DNA from: Antedon mediterranea
Taxonomy: Eukaryota > Echinodermata > Crinoidea > Comatulida > Antedonidae
NCBI RefSeq assembly: GCF_964355755.1
Contig: NC_092670.1
Span: 13,701,201 to 13,765,200 of the forward strand
Length of the DNA stretch: 64,000 nt
Reading direction: 5' to 3'
The first letter of the stretch is position 1; each line of letters opens with the position of its first letter. The notes under the pieces are model-generated. The model saw only the letters and a program-made list of their open reading frames with translations, was not told the origin of the DNA and made no database searches. Positions 32,770 through 45,659 of this stretch are shown piece after piece. Position numbers and translations under genes: made by a program.

Positions 32770-35760
32770 TAGGGCGATCCGATCCCTCTCATCCTCCGGT
32801 TCTTGGAAGTCTTGGATTGGTCTAATCCATGCAATATGTTTTTGCGTTTTGACACGAACAAAACATATAGTTATGTGTTTATTAGATTATTATTATTATT
32901 AGACGTGTGTCTTCCTTCGTGGTACCATCCCTCAAGATGTCATAAAAACATGTTAATGTATATAAAGCATGTGGACTGTAATGTCTCTAAAACAAACAGT
33001 TTCTTTAGAAACATAAGCCTGTTTTCGTTAGTTATTTTTGTAATGGTGAGTTTGAGACACTTTGACCAATATAACACTTGCAACTAAATCAAATATAACA
33101 TCGGATATACAAAGCAGGCCAATGTTTATTCAAAGCCACCGAGCACCACCGAGTGTTCGTCATCTATCGTAATCCACCGCAGTAATTGCAGTTTTGATCC
33201 TCATTTATACGTGTGTATAAGCTTCTACTTTAGTCAATCTACATTAATAAGGCTCCAGATTTTCTAGTCTCATCTTTAAATATTTGCTTTTGAAAATCTT
33301 AATTGCTAATTGTAACCAATGATTGTGAACATTTAATTTCTATATTGTGTACAATTGCTGTATATTCTGGTACGTTAATCTAATCTAAAACATTATAGCC
33401 GTTTGCATATATTATAGCCGCTTATACAGTAAAACTAAACAGTACCCGATTTATAAAAAATAAAACGCACAACAAACATACATTATTATAACTTCAGATC
33501 GTAGAGAGGATCTGATGTAAGCAAGTAGTATTGCATTAACTTACACAGATATGTATACAATACAGTTTTGTTATATCAATACAATGAGTAAACAAGCTAG
33601 AATTTAATCACAAGAAAATAGGCCAACACATAATTATCCCGGTAGTATGCAATAACATTGGATACCGAGATTGTGTAAGGTTTGTTATAGGTTTATTACG
33701 TAACCTTGTTATTAATTAATCACATGTAAAGAAGAGTTGCACAGCGTCATTATAACTAATTTCGATTTATTCATGCAATATTCACACTTTACAATAGAAA
33801 AATAGATAAAATTAAAAGTAAGGCCAACTTTCACTCTTTATTTCATGTATTAGTTCGTCTTATCATTATCAGTTGTTGCATGTTCGTGTTTAAAATGTAT
33901 CATTATGGATTAGAACGCATTAAGAGCACGCTTCCTTTCAAATCCTAATTTTCAAATGTAGGCCGTTTCATTTCACAGATTTGCCATCGTGTAAGGCTGC
34001 AAACCATAAGACATACCAATATTTTAGTAACGAATGGAAATGATTATTTTTCTCGATCTGTCATGCCTTGCGTTTAATGGATGAATACGTATAATGTTCA
34101 TACTAATTCACACGTAGTACTGTAATTAAATACAAATACGTATACGGTACCTAAATAATCAAGGTTACACGTAATGCAGTTACATTGTGTCCAATCAAAA
34201 TGTAGAATACAATATGTAGACCTACGTTACATACATATAGCAGTACTGATTTTTAAATTTGAATTAAAAAACCAACTTCATCCTAGTTATTTATATTACG
34301 TTGTAATATTATTATACAAATAATTTAATAAATGGTACAAATAATTGAATTATGGGATTATGTCTACTATTTTATATATATTATGTTTAACTAAGATAAA
34401 TACTTTGGCACATATGGCGAAAAGCCTCGAAATAACTTATAACGTTGAACCAAAGCCTATCATACAATTGTTCTCCGCGTCCAATTGTTAGGACTTGATC
34501 TAGGCCTATAGACGGCGAACACTGCAGGTTGATCGAGCGTGATCCGCCGTGCCTGTTTTCCTCACTCACGGCTGGGTGCAAAAATAGAACGCGCAAAACT
34601 AATTTATTGCAGTGGTGCAATACTCGATTTATATAACGACACATCGGGTGTGCAACATCACGTTTATTTTTATACCATGTGACCCAATATCGTCTAATAA
34701 AATCACAAGAATTTACTTAGTCGGTATATTACGTCATAAGCAGCATGCATCTTCGCGCCTTGCTGCCCTCTATATATTAACATTCTGCTGAACTTCGCAA
34801 TGTTTATGTGAATCACCAAGTGTCCATTCATTCATCTACCAGAACATTATGTTGTTTCTTAAGCGGTTTAATTTATTATGTCGTGTACATTATTTAGCTT
34901 ATGCAAGTCAATAAATGATGCATTCATAAATCTCAAGTATTATTATTATAATAGTTCACGTCTGGGTGGTGAGCTATTGTTAGAATCCTCCATCCACAAG
35001 TCACATGTAATTGAGTAGGCCTAGCATTGGCTGTGTTATAGGGTTCGCAATAAATTAAACATGTGTATATATAGTGTTTGTACTTCCTTTATCTTATCAC
35101 AGAGAATATAATGTTGACATATACATATGTTATATTCCCATAATGGTATTATACAAACACTATTAATATAACTGTTGTCAATATTACACTTAATATCGAC
35201 TGATGGATTGTTGGATTTGTTACTCTATTGTATTTCAATTGTGTTGACAATGATAAATTGATAATATTATAGTTTAGATAAATGTACATTACTGCTTCAT
35301 TGTATTCCGGGTTAAGGGAGATAAGAAAGACTGTTGCTAACACTTATTGTAAAATATAAACATTAATAAGCCTTATGAAACTTTTAAACAGCAGTGAAAC
35401 AGGTGGTCCTTTAAAAACAAAAATAATGCTGCTACAGGAATTTTAAAGCTGCTTAGCTTTCACATCCATCCCTTGGGTGAATATTGCGAGCGTTGAGCGC
35501 GCTTTCGAGAGCACAAATTCAGTCGTTCATTCTCACTGTTGATTGGTCAATTGAAACAAAATCGTACGATTTTAGCAATAAACAAAATGGCTTCTTGATC
35601 CATAGAACCGAATTCGGAGTCCGAATCATGTACGAATTATTGGAATCAAATTTGGTGTGAACGATCCTATTCGGATTTACCACTGATCCCCTTTCAGTGA
35701 TTCAGTGAGCTGCTGACCACCAATAACATGCGGAAGCTCGATGATCCACACGTGATTGGT
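32770..35760. other. Non-coding stretch
   Basis: Open frames at 32803-33087 and 34387-34644 lack family resemblance or splice support. Nothing else recognised. Confidence 0.35.
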
Positions 35761-35766
35761 AAAACC

Positions 35767-35803
35767 AGGGAACAGTTAAATTACAATTTAACTCTTCCCT
35801 GGT
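35767..35803. repeat. Hairpin
   Basis: CCAGGGAACAGTTAAATT and AATTTAACTCTTCCCTGG pair with one mismatch around AC. It lies directly beside a MITE. Confidence 0.8.
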
Positions 35804-35804
35804 A

Positions 35805-35991
35805 AAACGTGGTTCCCACTAGCGACGTAACATAACGCAACCTGCGCAACGGAAGAAAATGCCCTTCCGATAATTATGTTTGCCCCCGCCTGCGTGAAAT
35901 CAAACCTGCGATGTTTGCAGCATTATTGCGCCGTCGGTAGCACGTTGCGTCAATACGTCGTTGCGTTGCGTCCTAGTGAGGACTACGCTTA
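35805..35991. mobile_element. MITE, GGTTCCCACT / CAACGCA family, copy 3
   Basis: Same orientation and order as copy 2. Ends AACGTGGTTCCCACTAG and CTAGTGAGGACTACGCTT. Confidence 0.7.
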
Positions 35992-36081
35992 ACGGTGCGC
36001 TTACGACTTCCAATGGGAACCAAAAGATACTCAGTGGTTCGATATTGCGCTGAGCAGCAGCAGTAACATATACCAAATGTT

Positions 36082-36243
36082 AAAGGTCAGTTCCCACTGG
36101 GACGCAAAGCAAGGGCGTAGATGCAACGCACGCGAGCTGTAACCAATGATTAACGACAGTTTGAATAACTCGCTTTGTGATTGGTCAAATCACACCTACG
36201 TTGCTCTTACGTACGCGTTGCTTCCTAGTGAGAACCAAGCTTA
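36082..36243. mobile_element. MITE, GGTTCCCACT / CAACGCA family, copy 4 (variant)
   Basis: Ends AGGTCAGTTCCCACTGGGAC and CTAGTGAGAACCAAGCTTA. The interior differs (GAATAACTCGCTTTGTGATTGG) and resembles the copies at 9456 and 24186, so it is a subfamily. Confidence 0.6.
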
Positions 36244-38120
36244 ATATGTTATTAATAATATTCTGTCAGATAATAATAATGTTCTTTTAATCTATACATA
36301 ATATTGTTCAAAAGTTTATAGATTGCCTTCGTCAAGATGAATGAGAAATGTATGAGTACATTCTGCTGTTTATGTTGTGAAAGAGGACATAACACGTAGC
36401 TACAAATCAATTTTACTGGGGGACATCTAAGTACCTTAACATTATACAGGCACCACATGTGATACATGTGAAAGTGAGAGAAAGTGTGTTTAAAAAATAA
36501 AATAAAAATGTTTTAGTATATTAATTTTTTAGAAAGGTAGCCCTAATTTATTTACATAGCTATTTATATTTCAATGTTTAGGGACTGAACTTGATTAGTT
36601 TTAACTATTTTTAGCCCTTCCCTTGATATAATTATTATTTGTATGTTAAAATGTTTATAATTGATATTTATGGGTAAATAAAGAATGAAAAAAGAAACTG
36701 TATTACGTAAGTTGCCTGAATGATACAGGCAAGTTACGTAATTATTGTACAGCAAATTAGGTGAATCAATCTCTTATTATTACATTCGTTTAGGACGAAT
36801 TAGCAAACAATTAGGACATCTAAATACACGTTTGGAACAACCTGTTTGGGATATTGATTTATTGGTCATGAGTGGCAGGCGTAATGTTTGATGCATTTTA
36901 CTATTAACCAGGGAAGAGTTAGGCCTACACCCTGATTAAAACAAACATGTCACTTAACGTTAAGCTCCGACTACTTTAGAAATATAATAACAAAACAATA
37001 TTGACCTTACTTGTTGAGCAAGGAGATTTTCAATGTATGGACTTTTCAGGTTATCTGTTGTCATGCTATGGCGCATCAAGTAGTCATTTCCTCCGAAATA
37101 ATATATCAATTCTAATGTAATATGTATTGCTATTTTAAAGATTACATTTTAAAAAAATACAATTTTTCGAATAAATAATATAAACTTGGCGCACCATAGA
37201 TAACAGGTGGTAGCATTGATTGGTATTTAGAATTATATAATGCACGTCACGTGCGTTATAGAACATGTGACACAGTTATGAATAATGATTTTTCAGTAAA
37301 AACATCTTACTCCCGTAAGTTGGAGTACATAGATCGATGAGACAGTCGCCATCCTTTGGTAAATGTATGCATGCGGGTTAAAGGCGTTAAGTCATAAATG
37401 CAAAACTAAACACAAAGTTCAGCTTTTATTATACTACATATATTCTATCATTTCAGATGTCTCAAAGGTGAATTATTATCCAAATGATAATTGATACATT
37501 ACGTCACAGGTTAGGGCCTGTGCCGCTACAGAAAGTAGAGCACGTAATGTACACTCTTATATACTATTTATCGATACATTTCATTTAGAACACAGATTAG
37601 ATGGTAGCTTATGTGTTGATACGATCCATGCGTGTGATTGCTACCTATTTCAGAACATTATTTCCAAATTACGGACATTATCAACGAATACATAAGAGGT
37701 GTTAACCTGATTTGTATGACCAAAACATCATTAGATGAAGTTGTAAGTATGTCAAGACATGTGAAACATCACGGTTACGACATTTCAATATCAATATTAC
37801 GAAATTAAGCAATACTATCGTATTAAAAACAGATGATTATTTCCTAACAACTCACAATGACTCGATGATGCTGCTGCAGTGCTAGCTGGCTAATGCAAAA
37901 ACTATGACATGCTCACAAAGCCCGTGTGAAAGATCACTATTTACCCTGGTAATTTCCTGCCCATTAAAGGTCCATTAAAGGTAGCTATAACTTGTACACG
38001 GAACCAACTTGCCATTGCAATAACCACTGTTAGAAATCGTGTAACACAACGGATAAAGTATGTTTCACTGATCCATTATACATCGCGCGAACAATAATGC
38101 GGTAGGCTTAGGACTCCTAG
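36244..38120. other. Non-coding stretch
   Basis: A near-perfect hairpin around TTACGTAAGTTGCCTG / CAGGCAAGTTACGTAA lies at 36700-36741. No gene seen. Confidence 0.35.
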
Positions 38121-38122
38121 TT

Positions 38123-38333
38123 ATAATTCATTTACACCGACTCTGTGGCTGTCAGCAGACTCTATGTGGAAGACTGTTGCCAGTCAACCAGATACCTATC
38201 CAACTAATAGGAACCTAATGACAGAGATATCGTGTATTAAAAGTACTTTTACAGTTAGAGGTATCTGGTAGACTGGCAACAGTCTTTCACATAGAGTCTG
38301 CTGGCAGCCACAGAGTCGGTGTAAATGAATTAT
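38123..38333. mobile_element. Long-TIR MITE
   Basis: Two 74-bp arms (ATAATTCATTTACACCGACT ... CCAGATACCT and complement) flank about 60 bp. The arms differ at few positions. No ORF. It is unrelated to the other families here. Confidence 0.8.
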
Positions 38334-38339
38334 CACAGA

Positions 38340-39030
38340 ATCGGGTGTCGTTTAAATAAAAGGGACTTTTCAGGTGGCCATTCATTAGAAAGAGTGTTCT
38401 TAAATTAGTATGTTGACCTTTAATCCTTTGCAGTTCAACCATCTTTTATATGATTAATGTATAGTATACTTCCACAAATGAGAAATGAATGTAAGTTATG
38501 GTGAATTAAAGATAGAAAATCCATACACTTTATCACTCGTTAACCTGTCTTATAATTGTTTAAACAGAACATAAATTATATTTCCATTATTCAGAACGAA
38601 CCTGTTTTTGTTGAACATATGCCATTTTTATTCACACATTTCATATTCGTTCGATGGGCGTATAAACTCTGGACTACGTTACGGTACGTTTTTCGATCAC
38701 ACGTCACGTACTTTTTGTACGTTCTATATTCTCTATGTACGTCACTACATTTGTCACGATGTTTAGTATCCGGCAATTGGACCTGAATCCGAAACGGAAT
38801 AAATGCGTACATAAACAAATATGATTACATATTAATACCTTGGTTCTTTGGCGCAAAAAGTACTAGCCAGGCTAGTAGGTTCGAATCCTCCCCCCCCCCC
38901 CACAACCCTAATCCACACTCATCTCAAGAATTGTTTAGAATTTCATCGGGCCAATTATGCATAATTATTTTGATTGTAGATTATAGTAATACCCAGGATA
39001 ACACCACCGTGCTTACTATGTATATGCTAT
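38340..39030. other. Non-coding stretch
   Basis: A C run at about 38890-38901. Nothing else recognised. Confidence 0.35.
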
Positions 39031-39034
39031 TCTT

Positions 39035-39871
39035 CCGGCGATGTTTACGGGGCTGATCTACTATTCTAACTCCTCTTCTAAACTTATTGAACATAATCTT
39101 AATAATGCTCTAATTCATCTCTCTACCTGGCTAAAATCTAACAGACTAACACTCAATATCTCAAAAACTAAATCTATGTTCATTGGCTCTTCTCAAAAAC
39201 TTAAATCTAACTCTATCACCCTTACTCTTAATGATTCTCCAATTCAATCTGTTACTTCTCATAAACACCTTGGAATCATAATTGACAATACTCTAACCTG
39301 GAAATCTCACATATCTTCCCTCTGTAAAAAACTCAATTCTATTATCTACTTACTCAAACGTACCTCTAAATTTACAAACAAATCTTCTCTTCATCTTCTG
39401 TACAATTCACTTTTCCTTTCTAGACTTGACTACTGCTGCTCTGTCTGGGGTTCTAAACCTTCTTCTACCACTAAACTTAAAAAAAATCCAGAATAAAGCT
39501 ATCCGTCTACTACTCGATCTATCTCCCACTACACATCTCTCTCTTCATCACTTTTCCAGTGCTAAGACTCTCCCCTTCCATGAACGATACCTCTTTCAGC
39601 TTGCATGTCTATCTTTAAAAGCTCTACATCACTCTGCTCCTCTTACTATCTGTCAGCTTTTAACTAAAGTAACTTCCAACGGCCGTATGAACACTAGGCA
39701 AATTACTAAAGGAGATCTTCTTATCCCTCGTCCTTACCTTTAAATCTTTAAACTTGCTTTTAGTTTCAATGCTCCTTCTTTCTTTAATTCTCTACCTTTA
39801 AGCATTCGTAACTCTTAAAATTTCTCCTCCTTTAAATCTCTTTGTAAAAAACACCTGTTTCTCTCTCTCTG
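39035..39871 (+). pseudogene. LINE reverse transcriptase C-terminal fragment
   Basis: From FTGLIYYSNSSSK (a corrupted remnant of the catalytic YADD region) the frame gives LSTWLKSNRLTLNISKTKS, HKHLGIIIDNTLTWKSHI and LFLSRLDYCCSVWG. These are thumb and post-thumb motifs of CR1/Jockey-clade LINEs. A frameshift in an eight-A run at about 39479 moves the rest to another frame (IQNKAIRLLLDLSP ... GDLLIPRPYL). Two in-frame stops follow before FKSLCKKHLFLSL and the final stop at 39871. The palm domain and the whole 5' part are gone. It is an inactive copy. Confidence 0.85.
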
Positions 39872-40117
39872 ATTTTATTTCTTTTTTTCCTTCTTTCATT
39901 GTTGGCTTTCTGTATATTTATATATATATAGAATTAACAAAGATATAAAAAATAAATATATAGATATATATATATTTATTTTTTATATCTTTGTTAATTT
40001 TGTGTTTTTATAGTTTATTTTGTATTTACTGTTTGTTAGAGGGTCCCTAATGATCAGCTGATGCTGGATGGACCACCCTCTTAAAATATTGTTGAAATAA
40101 AAATAAAATAAATAACA
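39872..40117 (+). mobile_element. LINE 3' UTR with inserted palindrome
   Basis: The tail of the element holds a perfect 29-bp-armed inverted repeat (39932-39960 with 39971-39999). GATCAGCTGATGCTGGATGG follows, and a terminal run built from AAATAAAAT near 40095. Confidence 0.6.
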
Positions 40118-40395
40118 ATGCGCGTGGGATTGAGATGACGTATCGACAGATTAATATAACACAACGATGCATCAAGTTAAAAATACAAAATGATAAATCA
40201 ACACTTTAAAAAAGATTACAAAAAGCGTACTATAAAAACCCTATTCTTTCTACATTAAGGTTTTATAGATATTATAATAAATCATACTAGACTCATTAAT
40301 TATGTAGATGATAATAGCTTTATCAATTATATATGAGTCTAAAGACTTTAATAATTAATCAATTTATGTATAGTTAATAGATATGTTTGTTAAAC

Positions 40396-40624
40396 TAAAG
40401 CTCGGTTTCCACTTGGACGCGACAGTTGAAATGGTCCATCGCGTCGTGATATTGTCAAATTATTCTGCGGTGCGGTTACGTCCTTGCGTTGTAAACGCCT
40501 GTAGAACCGAACCGGTCCAACTCAAGTAATTTGACCATCCCAATACGAATCGTCCATATTGTCGTTTCTTAATGTAATTTAATTACGTCGTACGTACGTC
40601 GCAACGATGCGTCAACAAGCTTTC
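40396..40624. mobile_element. MITE relic, GGTTCCCACT / CAACGCA family
   Basis: AAGCTCGGTTTCCACTTGGACGC at the left and CGTCGCAACGATGCGTCAACAAGCTTT at the right are diverged family ends. The interior has GTTGTAAACGCC and AACTCAAGTAATTTGACC. Confidence 0.35.
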
Positions 40625-40629
40625 ATAAT

Positions 40630-41760
40630 CCAAAATATTATGTTGATTATAATGTTCATTAAGGTATCCACGGTAGAATGATTGTCTTTCCAGTTAAATT
40701 TCTAATTGAAACGTTTGTATTTTTCTGAGTTGACCTATATTTAGTATTCTTTATGAAAGTATTTATATCTCTAATGACCAACCTCAATGATGCACTAAGT
40801 TTGGATTTTTTTGTTGCATTAAAGTCCAGATTTACGATCTATAAAAATACCCAAAATGGTTTTTTATAAGCAAAAGACTTTTCATTACAATGATGAAATC
40901 CATGATTGTAATTCTTTGATAGAATGTAGGTCTGGAGTCACGCTAACGCTGTAATTACAACAAACAGGCTTATGATCCAATAATAAATTATCTAAACTTT
41001 CTAATTAATTTCATGTAAATGAGAATTATTTACCCACCTCTTATTATTTATTTAGGCCTATAACGTTTTGGATAAAAAATGCTGTTTATGTATTTTCGTA
41101 AAAATATTAGAAATTAAAAATAGTATTTAATTCATTATCACAGTAACAAAACAATATAGATAATAGTACAATAAATAAAATATCTCTTAAAACTGGTTCC
41201 AAGACTCGCCTTTGCCTTTCGGTACAGGAACTTAAAAACATGACTTTAGTTCATTGAAGATTTAGTTTAATGTATTTGTCAGTTCTAGTCCGTATGCCTT
41301 TTTTTCTTTACCCAATCAAAGCAAAGGTGTGTACAAAAGGGTAATCAATGATTTGGTGCTTAAAAGTACGTGCGTGTTGCGTGTATGTAGGTAATTGCGT
41401 TCCGAAAAATGTTTCAAACGGCAGGCGATGGCCCGTATATGTCATTTTTCACGTTTATATATTATTTATTCTGTAATTTTATATATCATACATAATAAAA
41501 TGAACTAAATTATAAATGAACAAAGGCATGCATAGTTCAGACTTGCCACACGTCACTGGTTATGGTTTCTTTTATGTAGCGCAATTAGATGGCGATTCCC
41601 AGGCTATGTTAGTTATGACACGCAATGGCTGCCAACGTTGTTCTATCATTTATGAATTATAAGCCCGTCTAGAACAAACTGCTTTCATTGTCTTGCATAC
41701 CATCATGTCTAGGTCATGTCGAGGTGGGGAGCGACACACGTACGCCCACTCCTCCTTACA
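40630..41760. other. Non-coding stretch
   Basis: Nothing recognised. Confidence 0.35.
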
Positions 41761-41764
41761 TTCG

Positions 41765-42178
41765 AACCTGGTCAATATCCACCTGACATGATAATAGGCA
41801 TATTCATTTACGTATTCTGTAAAACGTCATTGGTGAACACATTCTTTATCTTATCCGCTAACCAGTATACACAGAGAGTTTAACATTTGAACCTGGTCAA
41901 TATCCACCTGACATGATAATAGGCATATTTATTTACGTATTCTATAAAACGTCATTGGTGTTTAGATTCTTTATCTTATCCGCTAACCAGTCTAAACCTG
42001 GTCAATATCCACCTGACATGATAATAGGCATATTCATTTACGTATTCTATAAAACGTCATTGGTGATCACATTCTTTATCTTATCCGCTAACCAGTCTAA
42101 GCCTGGTCAATATCCACCTGACATGATAATAGGAATATTGATTTACGTATTCTGTAAAACGTCATTGGTTAACGACGT
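41765..42178. repeat. Tandem repeat, about 106-bp unit, four copies
   Basis: Units start at CCTGGTCAATATCCACCTGA (41768, 41892, 41997 and 42103) and carry CATATTCATTTACGTATTCT and TTATCTTATCCGCTAACCAG. The first spacing is about 18 bp longer. Part reads as a repetitive hydrophobic frame because 106 is close to a multiple of three, but units differ by frame-neutral changes only in part. Coding use is unlikely. Confidence 0.85.
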
Positions 42179-42179
42179 G

Positions 42180-43060
42180 ATCATACGCTAACTAACCTGG
42201 GTTGGTACAATGCATTACGGTAGGCATGTTCTACACTTATTTTACGTTTTTTGTAAATCGTTTTGGTGAATAATATCTTGATAATATCTTACGCTTACTA
42301 TCTAAACGGGTTACGTGCTTGTACAAATTGTACTAGCCCTGATTACATGATATGTAATACAACACGGTAAAGCCGTGTCGTATTTCGTATACCAAATACG
42401 ACTAGCGCATGCGCTGTATTGTTTTTATTCTATCTTGTCATTGGAACGAAACTAAGTCAATATTATTAAAGATTTTACGTAGCACAGTCCCATTTAAAAA
42501 AATCAATTTCAAATCACACGTTGATGATGTGACTGTAATCACACAAAAATGATGCATTCCTATTCTGTCAGATTATTGAACAACATTGTATATCTGTGAG
42601 AAATAATGACGAGTTCACACGCTGAATGGTATTTGTACCGTATCTTGCCTATATGTGTTGAATAAGTTAAATCAATAATACAGCAATATTGAATAAAACG
42701 CGTGTGAAATCTATAACAAATAAGAATTAATGTTAGGCCTATATTGATTATTTGTTTGCCCGTGTTGGGCTAGCCTTGATGATTGTGCCACTGTAGGCCT
42801 TTACAAACAACAAGAAAACACACTAATATGATTTTTTTTCTTAATGCAGCCGACCGCAAAAATGCTCAATTATCCAGGCTGTAAATGTGGATTGGACAGA
42901 ATAGATTCTATTCAGTGTTAATTTCAAGCAGTCGATTACAATACTGTGATAGAATGTTCACCGGACTTGGAAATCATCTCAGCGTTTGACACACGTCGAG
43001 TGATCAGCCGACGAACTAAAATACTAGGTCATTACGAAAATAACAGAAACGCGGGAGCAG
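42180..43060. other. Upstream region of the 43.1-kb gene
   Basis: No repeat or exon seen. Distal regulatory sequence cannot be told apart by eye. Confidence 0.35.
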
Positions 43061-43065
43061 TGAGG

Positions 43066-43103
43066 TATAATATAAGGAAGTGTGTTAAGCGCGTATCAGT
43101 CAG
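43066..43103 (+). promoter_or_regulatory. TATA box and initiator
   Basis: TATAATATAAG at 43066-43076 and a TCAGTCAG initiator at 43096-43103 are spaced so that the A at 43098 falls about 27-32 nt downstream, the usual Pol II distance. The signal-peptide ATG follows 71 nt later. Confidence 0.55.
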
Positions 43104-43168
43104 CAGATATTATACTATTACGTAAGTATTGCGTAAGTGGATCTTCAGGCATTTTTAATTTGAGAAAC

Positions 43169-43231
43169 ATGGAGAATTTGAAAAGTATAATTGTAACTGT
43201 TATCCTGATGGCATACCTGACCAACATACAG
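43169..43231 (+). CDS. First exon of a putative secreted peptide gene
   Basis: The ATG in AAACATGG (good Kozak context) opens MENLKSIIVTVILMAYLTNIQ and ends CAG|gtgagt, a perfect donor, in phase 0. One Lys and a 14-residue hydrophobic core make a textbook signal peptide. Together with the TATA/initiator pair upstream this is the best-supported gene start in the right half of the window. Confidence 0.6.
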
Positions 43232-43402
43232 GTGAGTTGTTTTTTGTTTTATTTTACTAATAATTACGTATAAGTAAACATCGGTGATTGGATTTGTAGG
43301 CCTATAATAGAAAATGTAGCGAAAAACAATGGAAACAAATGAAATTTTTTTGCACCGTATTTTAATTTCTCCTTGAAGTTTAAAATCGCTCTTTTCCGTG
43401 GA

Positions 43403-43550
43403 AAGATATGTCTACACTATCAAACTTGATGTGACAAAAAAACATGTGGTGTGACCATGGACATGATGATGTCATATCACTACCATATTTGGGCATATCA
43501 CTACTATTATTTTGGCCACATCCACACAAGTTTGAGTGTAGACAGAGCTT
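43403..43550. mobile_element. MITE, GTCTACACTATC family, copy 2
   Basis: TATGTCTACACTATCAAACT and GAGTGTAGACAGAGCTTA at the ends, with ATCACTACCATATTTGGGCA inside. It lies in the first intron of the putative peptide gene. Confidence 0.75.
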
Positions 43551-43559
43551 ACGGCATAT

Positions 43560-45455
43560 TTTGTTGTATTCAGTAAAATACAAAATTTATCGTTGACGAA
43601 TCATATAATAAATACAATAATTATAAAATAAAAGTAAAATATTACTCTATTTTCCGTAGTGTAATGTTGTAATTGTGCCGATATCTCCTCCCGGAGAGGA
43701 GATAGGCTTATGCCTGTGTATCGTATCATACTTGTTCGTACCGATCCAATTTGTTCATGTCCCGGTTCATGTACTATTTTGAAAATATAGCAAAACATAC
43801 GTGTGCAAACGATTATTTTTTAATAATGAAGTCACTCTTCTCCATGCTATATCTTAATTAATTATTGTTCAGATCATGAATATCAAAACATTCGGTAGTA
43901 CATCATTAGTATAACATCAGTAGGCCCAATTTATCATAACAATTACCAATAAAAATCCGCAATCCCTGATTATTATAACATTTAATTATTATTATAATTA
44001 TATATGACGGTAATAATTTTTGGGGAAATTGGTCAGTTCATAGTAGTGTTCTGTTTTATCACTCAACGCTGTGCTGTATCTGAGTTCGTTTTATTTAGTA
44101 AGCGCCTTCATGCCCAACCAACTGTAGGATAGATTGATCGCCTGTTTTGAAACAATAATCATTGTACTTAATGACAATGGTTCTTTTTTATGTGTTTGCA
44201 TCGATTTCGGTTCGATTATGAATTGTTAAAAACACTTTGACAAAACAAATTTTGAATGGGCCAAATTGAAGTTTTAATAAAAAAAACATTCACGTTTGCT
44301 TTCCAACAAGGGAAAGTATCATTTTCTTGAATACATTTGGAATGTGGAATTTATAAATCAACCCTCTCTCGAGTGTAGCTGTCTGAAGTCACTCGCACTT
44401 TACTCGAGCTTGTTATTATGATTTCTTAAAATAATTTTGTTTTAAACAATGCGTATGACCAAATCACCGGAGACCCAAGAATCGGCGGACGAGAGTATTG
44501 TGAATTGTTTAAAAAGAAACATTGGTACAAAATACGATTGACATTTTAAGCCAGTCCCTTGTGCATGCTTCAATAAATGTGATAAAACTCGGCTTTCTTA
44601 CAAGACTACCACTAGTACATGATTTATTGCCGTACAGGTTCACATTCAGAAATATAAGAATAATTCATGAATTTTGAAGTAAATTAGTTTTGTTTTATTT
44701 GGAAATTGATGTTATTTTTTTCATTGGTTTTTAATTAAATAGTAGGGTATTCGTTCATGGTCGAGCATCAATCTCCGACAATCATGTGATCTACTGTTGA
44801 TTGGATACGCTTGCTCGACCATACCTATTTTATCAATAATTATATTGTTTTTTCCCCTACAAATGGAACTAGTAGACCGAAGCTTAAGACAAATAACATT
44901 ACAATATCAGTCTGTTGTCTTCTGGCAAATTTATTGAATACATTTTTTGTAGTAGCAAAATTATTATTTCCCCCTTATTCATTATTTACTTCTTATTCAT
45001 TATTTACTTTTATTGTGAAATTATGTAAAATGCTAAAGGATGATGGGCCATGCTTGTTGGTTGAATGCTCAGTATGTCTGTTGCCGTACTAGTAAAAGTT
45101 ATGATAGGATTTAATGAATATGTATTAATCTGCGTAAAGTAGAGCTATGTATTTATAATCTCTTGGTCCCATTAGAGTCATAATATATTATGGATGGATT
45201 CCATTGAGTAACCAATAATCCGCAGTACATAGTTCTTAGATAATCTAGCGTAATTTCTTTGCTTACACAATTATTAATACCAGTAGTACCCATTTTATCT
45301 TCTTGATGATGTATCATGTTTGTAATTATATTAGCTAAAGATAAATAGATTATTTCTCAATCAATGTTGTTCTCGTTTGAACATGTTATTATAGATAACG
45401 CAGTATTAATCAGATTAACGCGCCTCATTCTGCACGGTTTTTAGTAAACACCTCC
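43560..45455. other. Intronic or intergenic stretch
   Basis: A hairpin with GGTCGAGCA ends at 44757-44822 may be a tiny MITE. An open stretch after TTTTCCGTAG at 43661 (36 codons) has no matching donor I trust. Confidence 0.35.
44757..44822. mobile_element. Small hairpin, ATGGTCGAGCA ends
   Basis: ATGGTCGAGCA at the left and TGCTCGACCAT at the right are perfect complements, 66 bp overall. An inner ATCAATC/GATTGG pair is also present. Confidence 0.6.
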
Positions 45456-45460
45456 CTCAT

Positions 45461-45652
45461 AAGCTCTATCTACACTATCAAACTTTATGTGACAACACAA
45501 ATGTAATGTGCCCATATGTGAACATGATGTCGTCACTACCATGTGTTTTTACATAGCACTACCATGCTGGACACGATGTGGTCATATCACTACACAATTT
45601 GGGAACATCACATTTTTATTTCGTCAAACTAGTTTGATAAGTGTACTTACAG
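45461..45652. mobile_element. MITE, GTCTACACTATC family, copy 3
   Basis: The left end is AAGCTCTATCTACACTATC. The right end (AACTAGTTTGATAAGTGTAC) is decayed. The interior has an extra CACTACCAT unit. Confidence 0.65.
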
Positions 45653-45659
45653 ATTTCTT

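Noticed and set aside
43661-43790. Open stretch after a TTTTCCGTAG acceptor as a further exon of the secreted peptide gene
   Set aside because: No donor I trust, and it contains a local hairpin (CTCCTCCCGGAGAGGAG); the phase fits but evidence is thin.
44811-45092. 93-residue plus-strand open frame
   Set aside because: It starts inside a small hairpin element, and its composition is that of AT-rich DNA without motifs.
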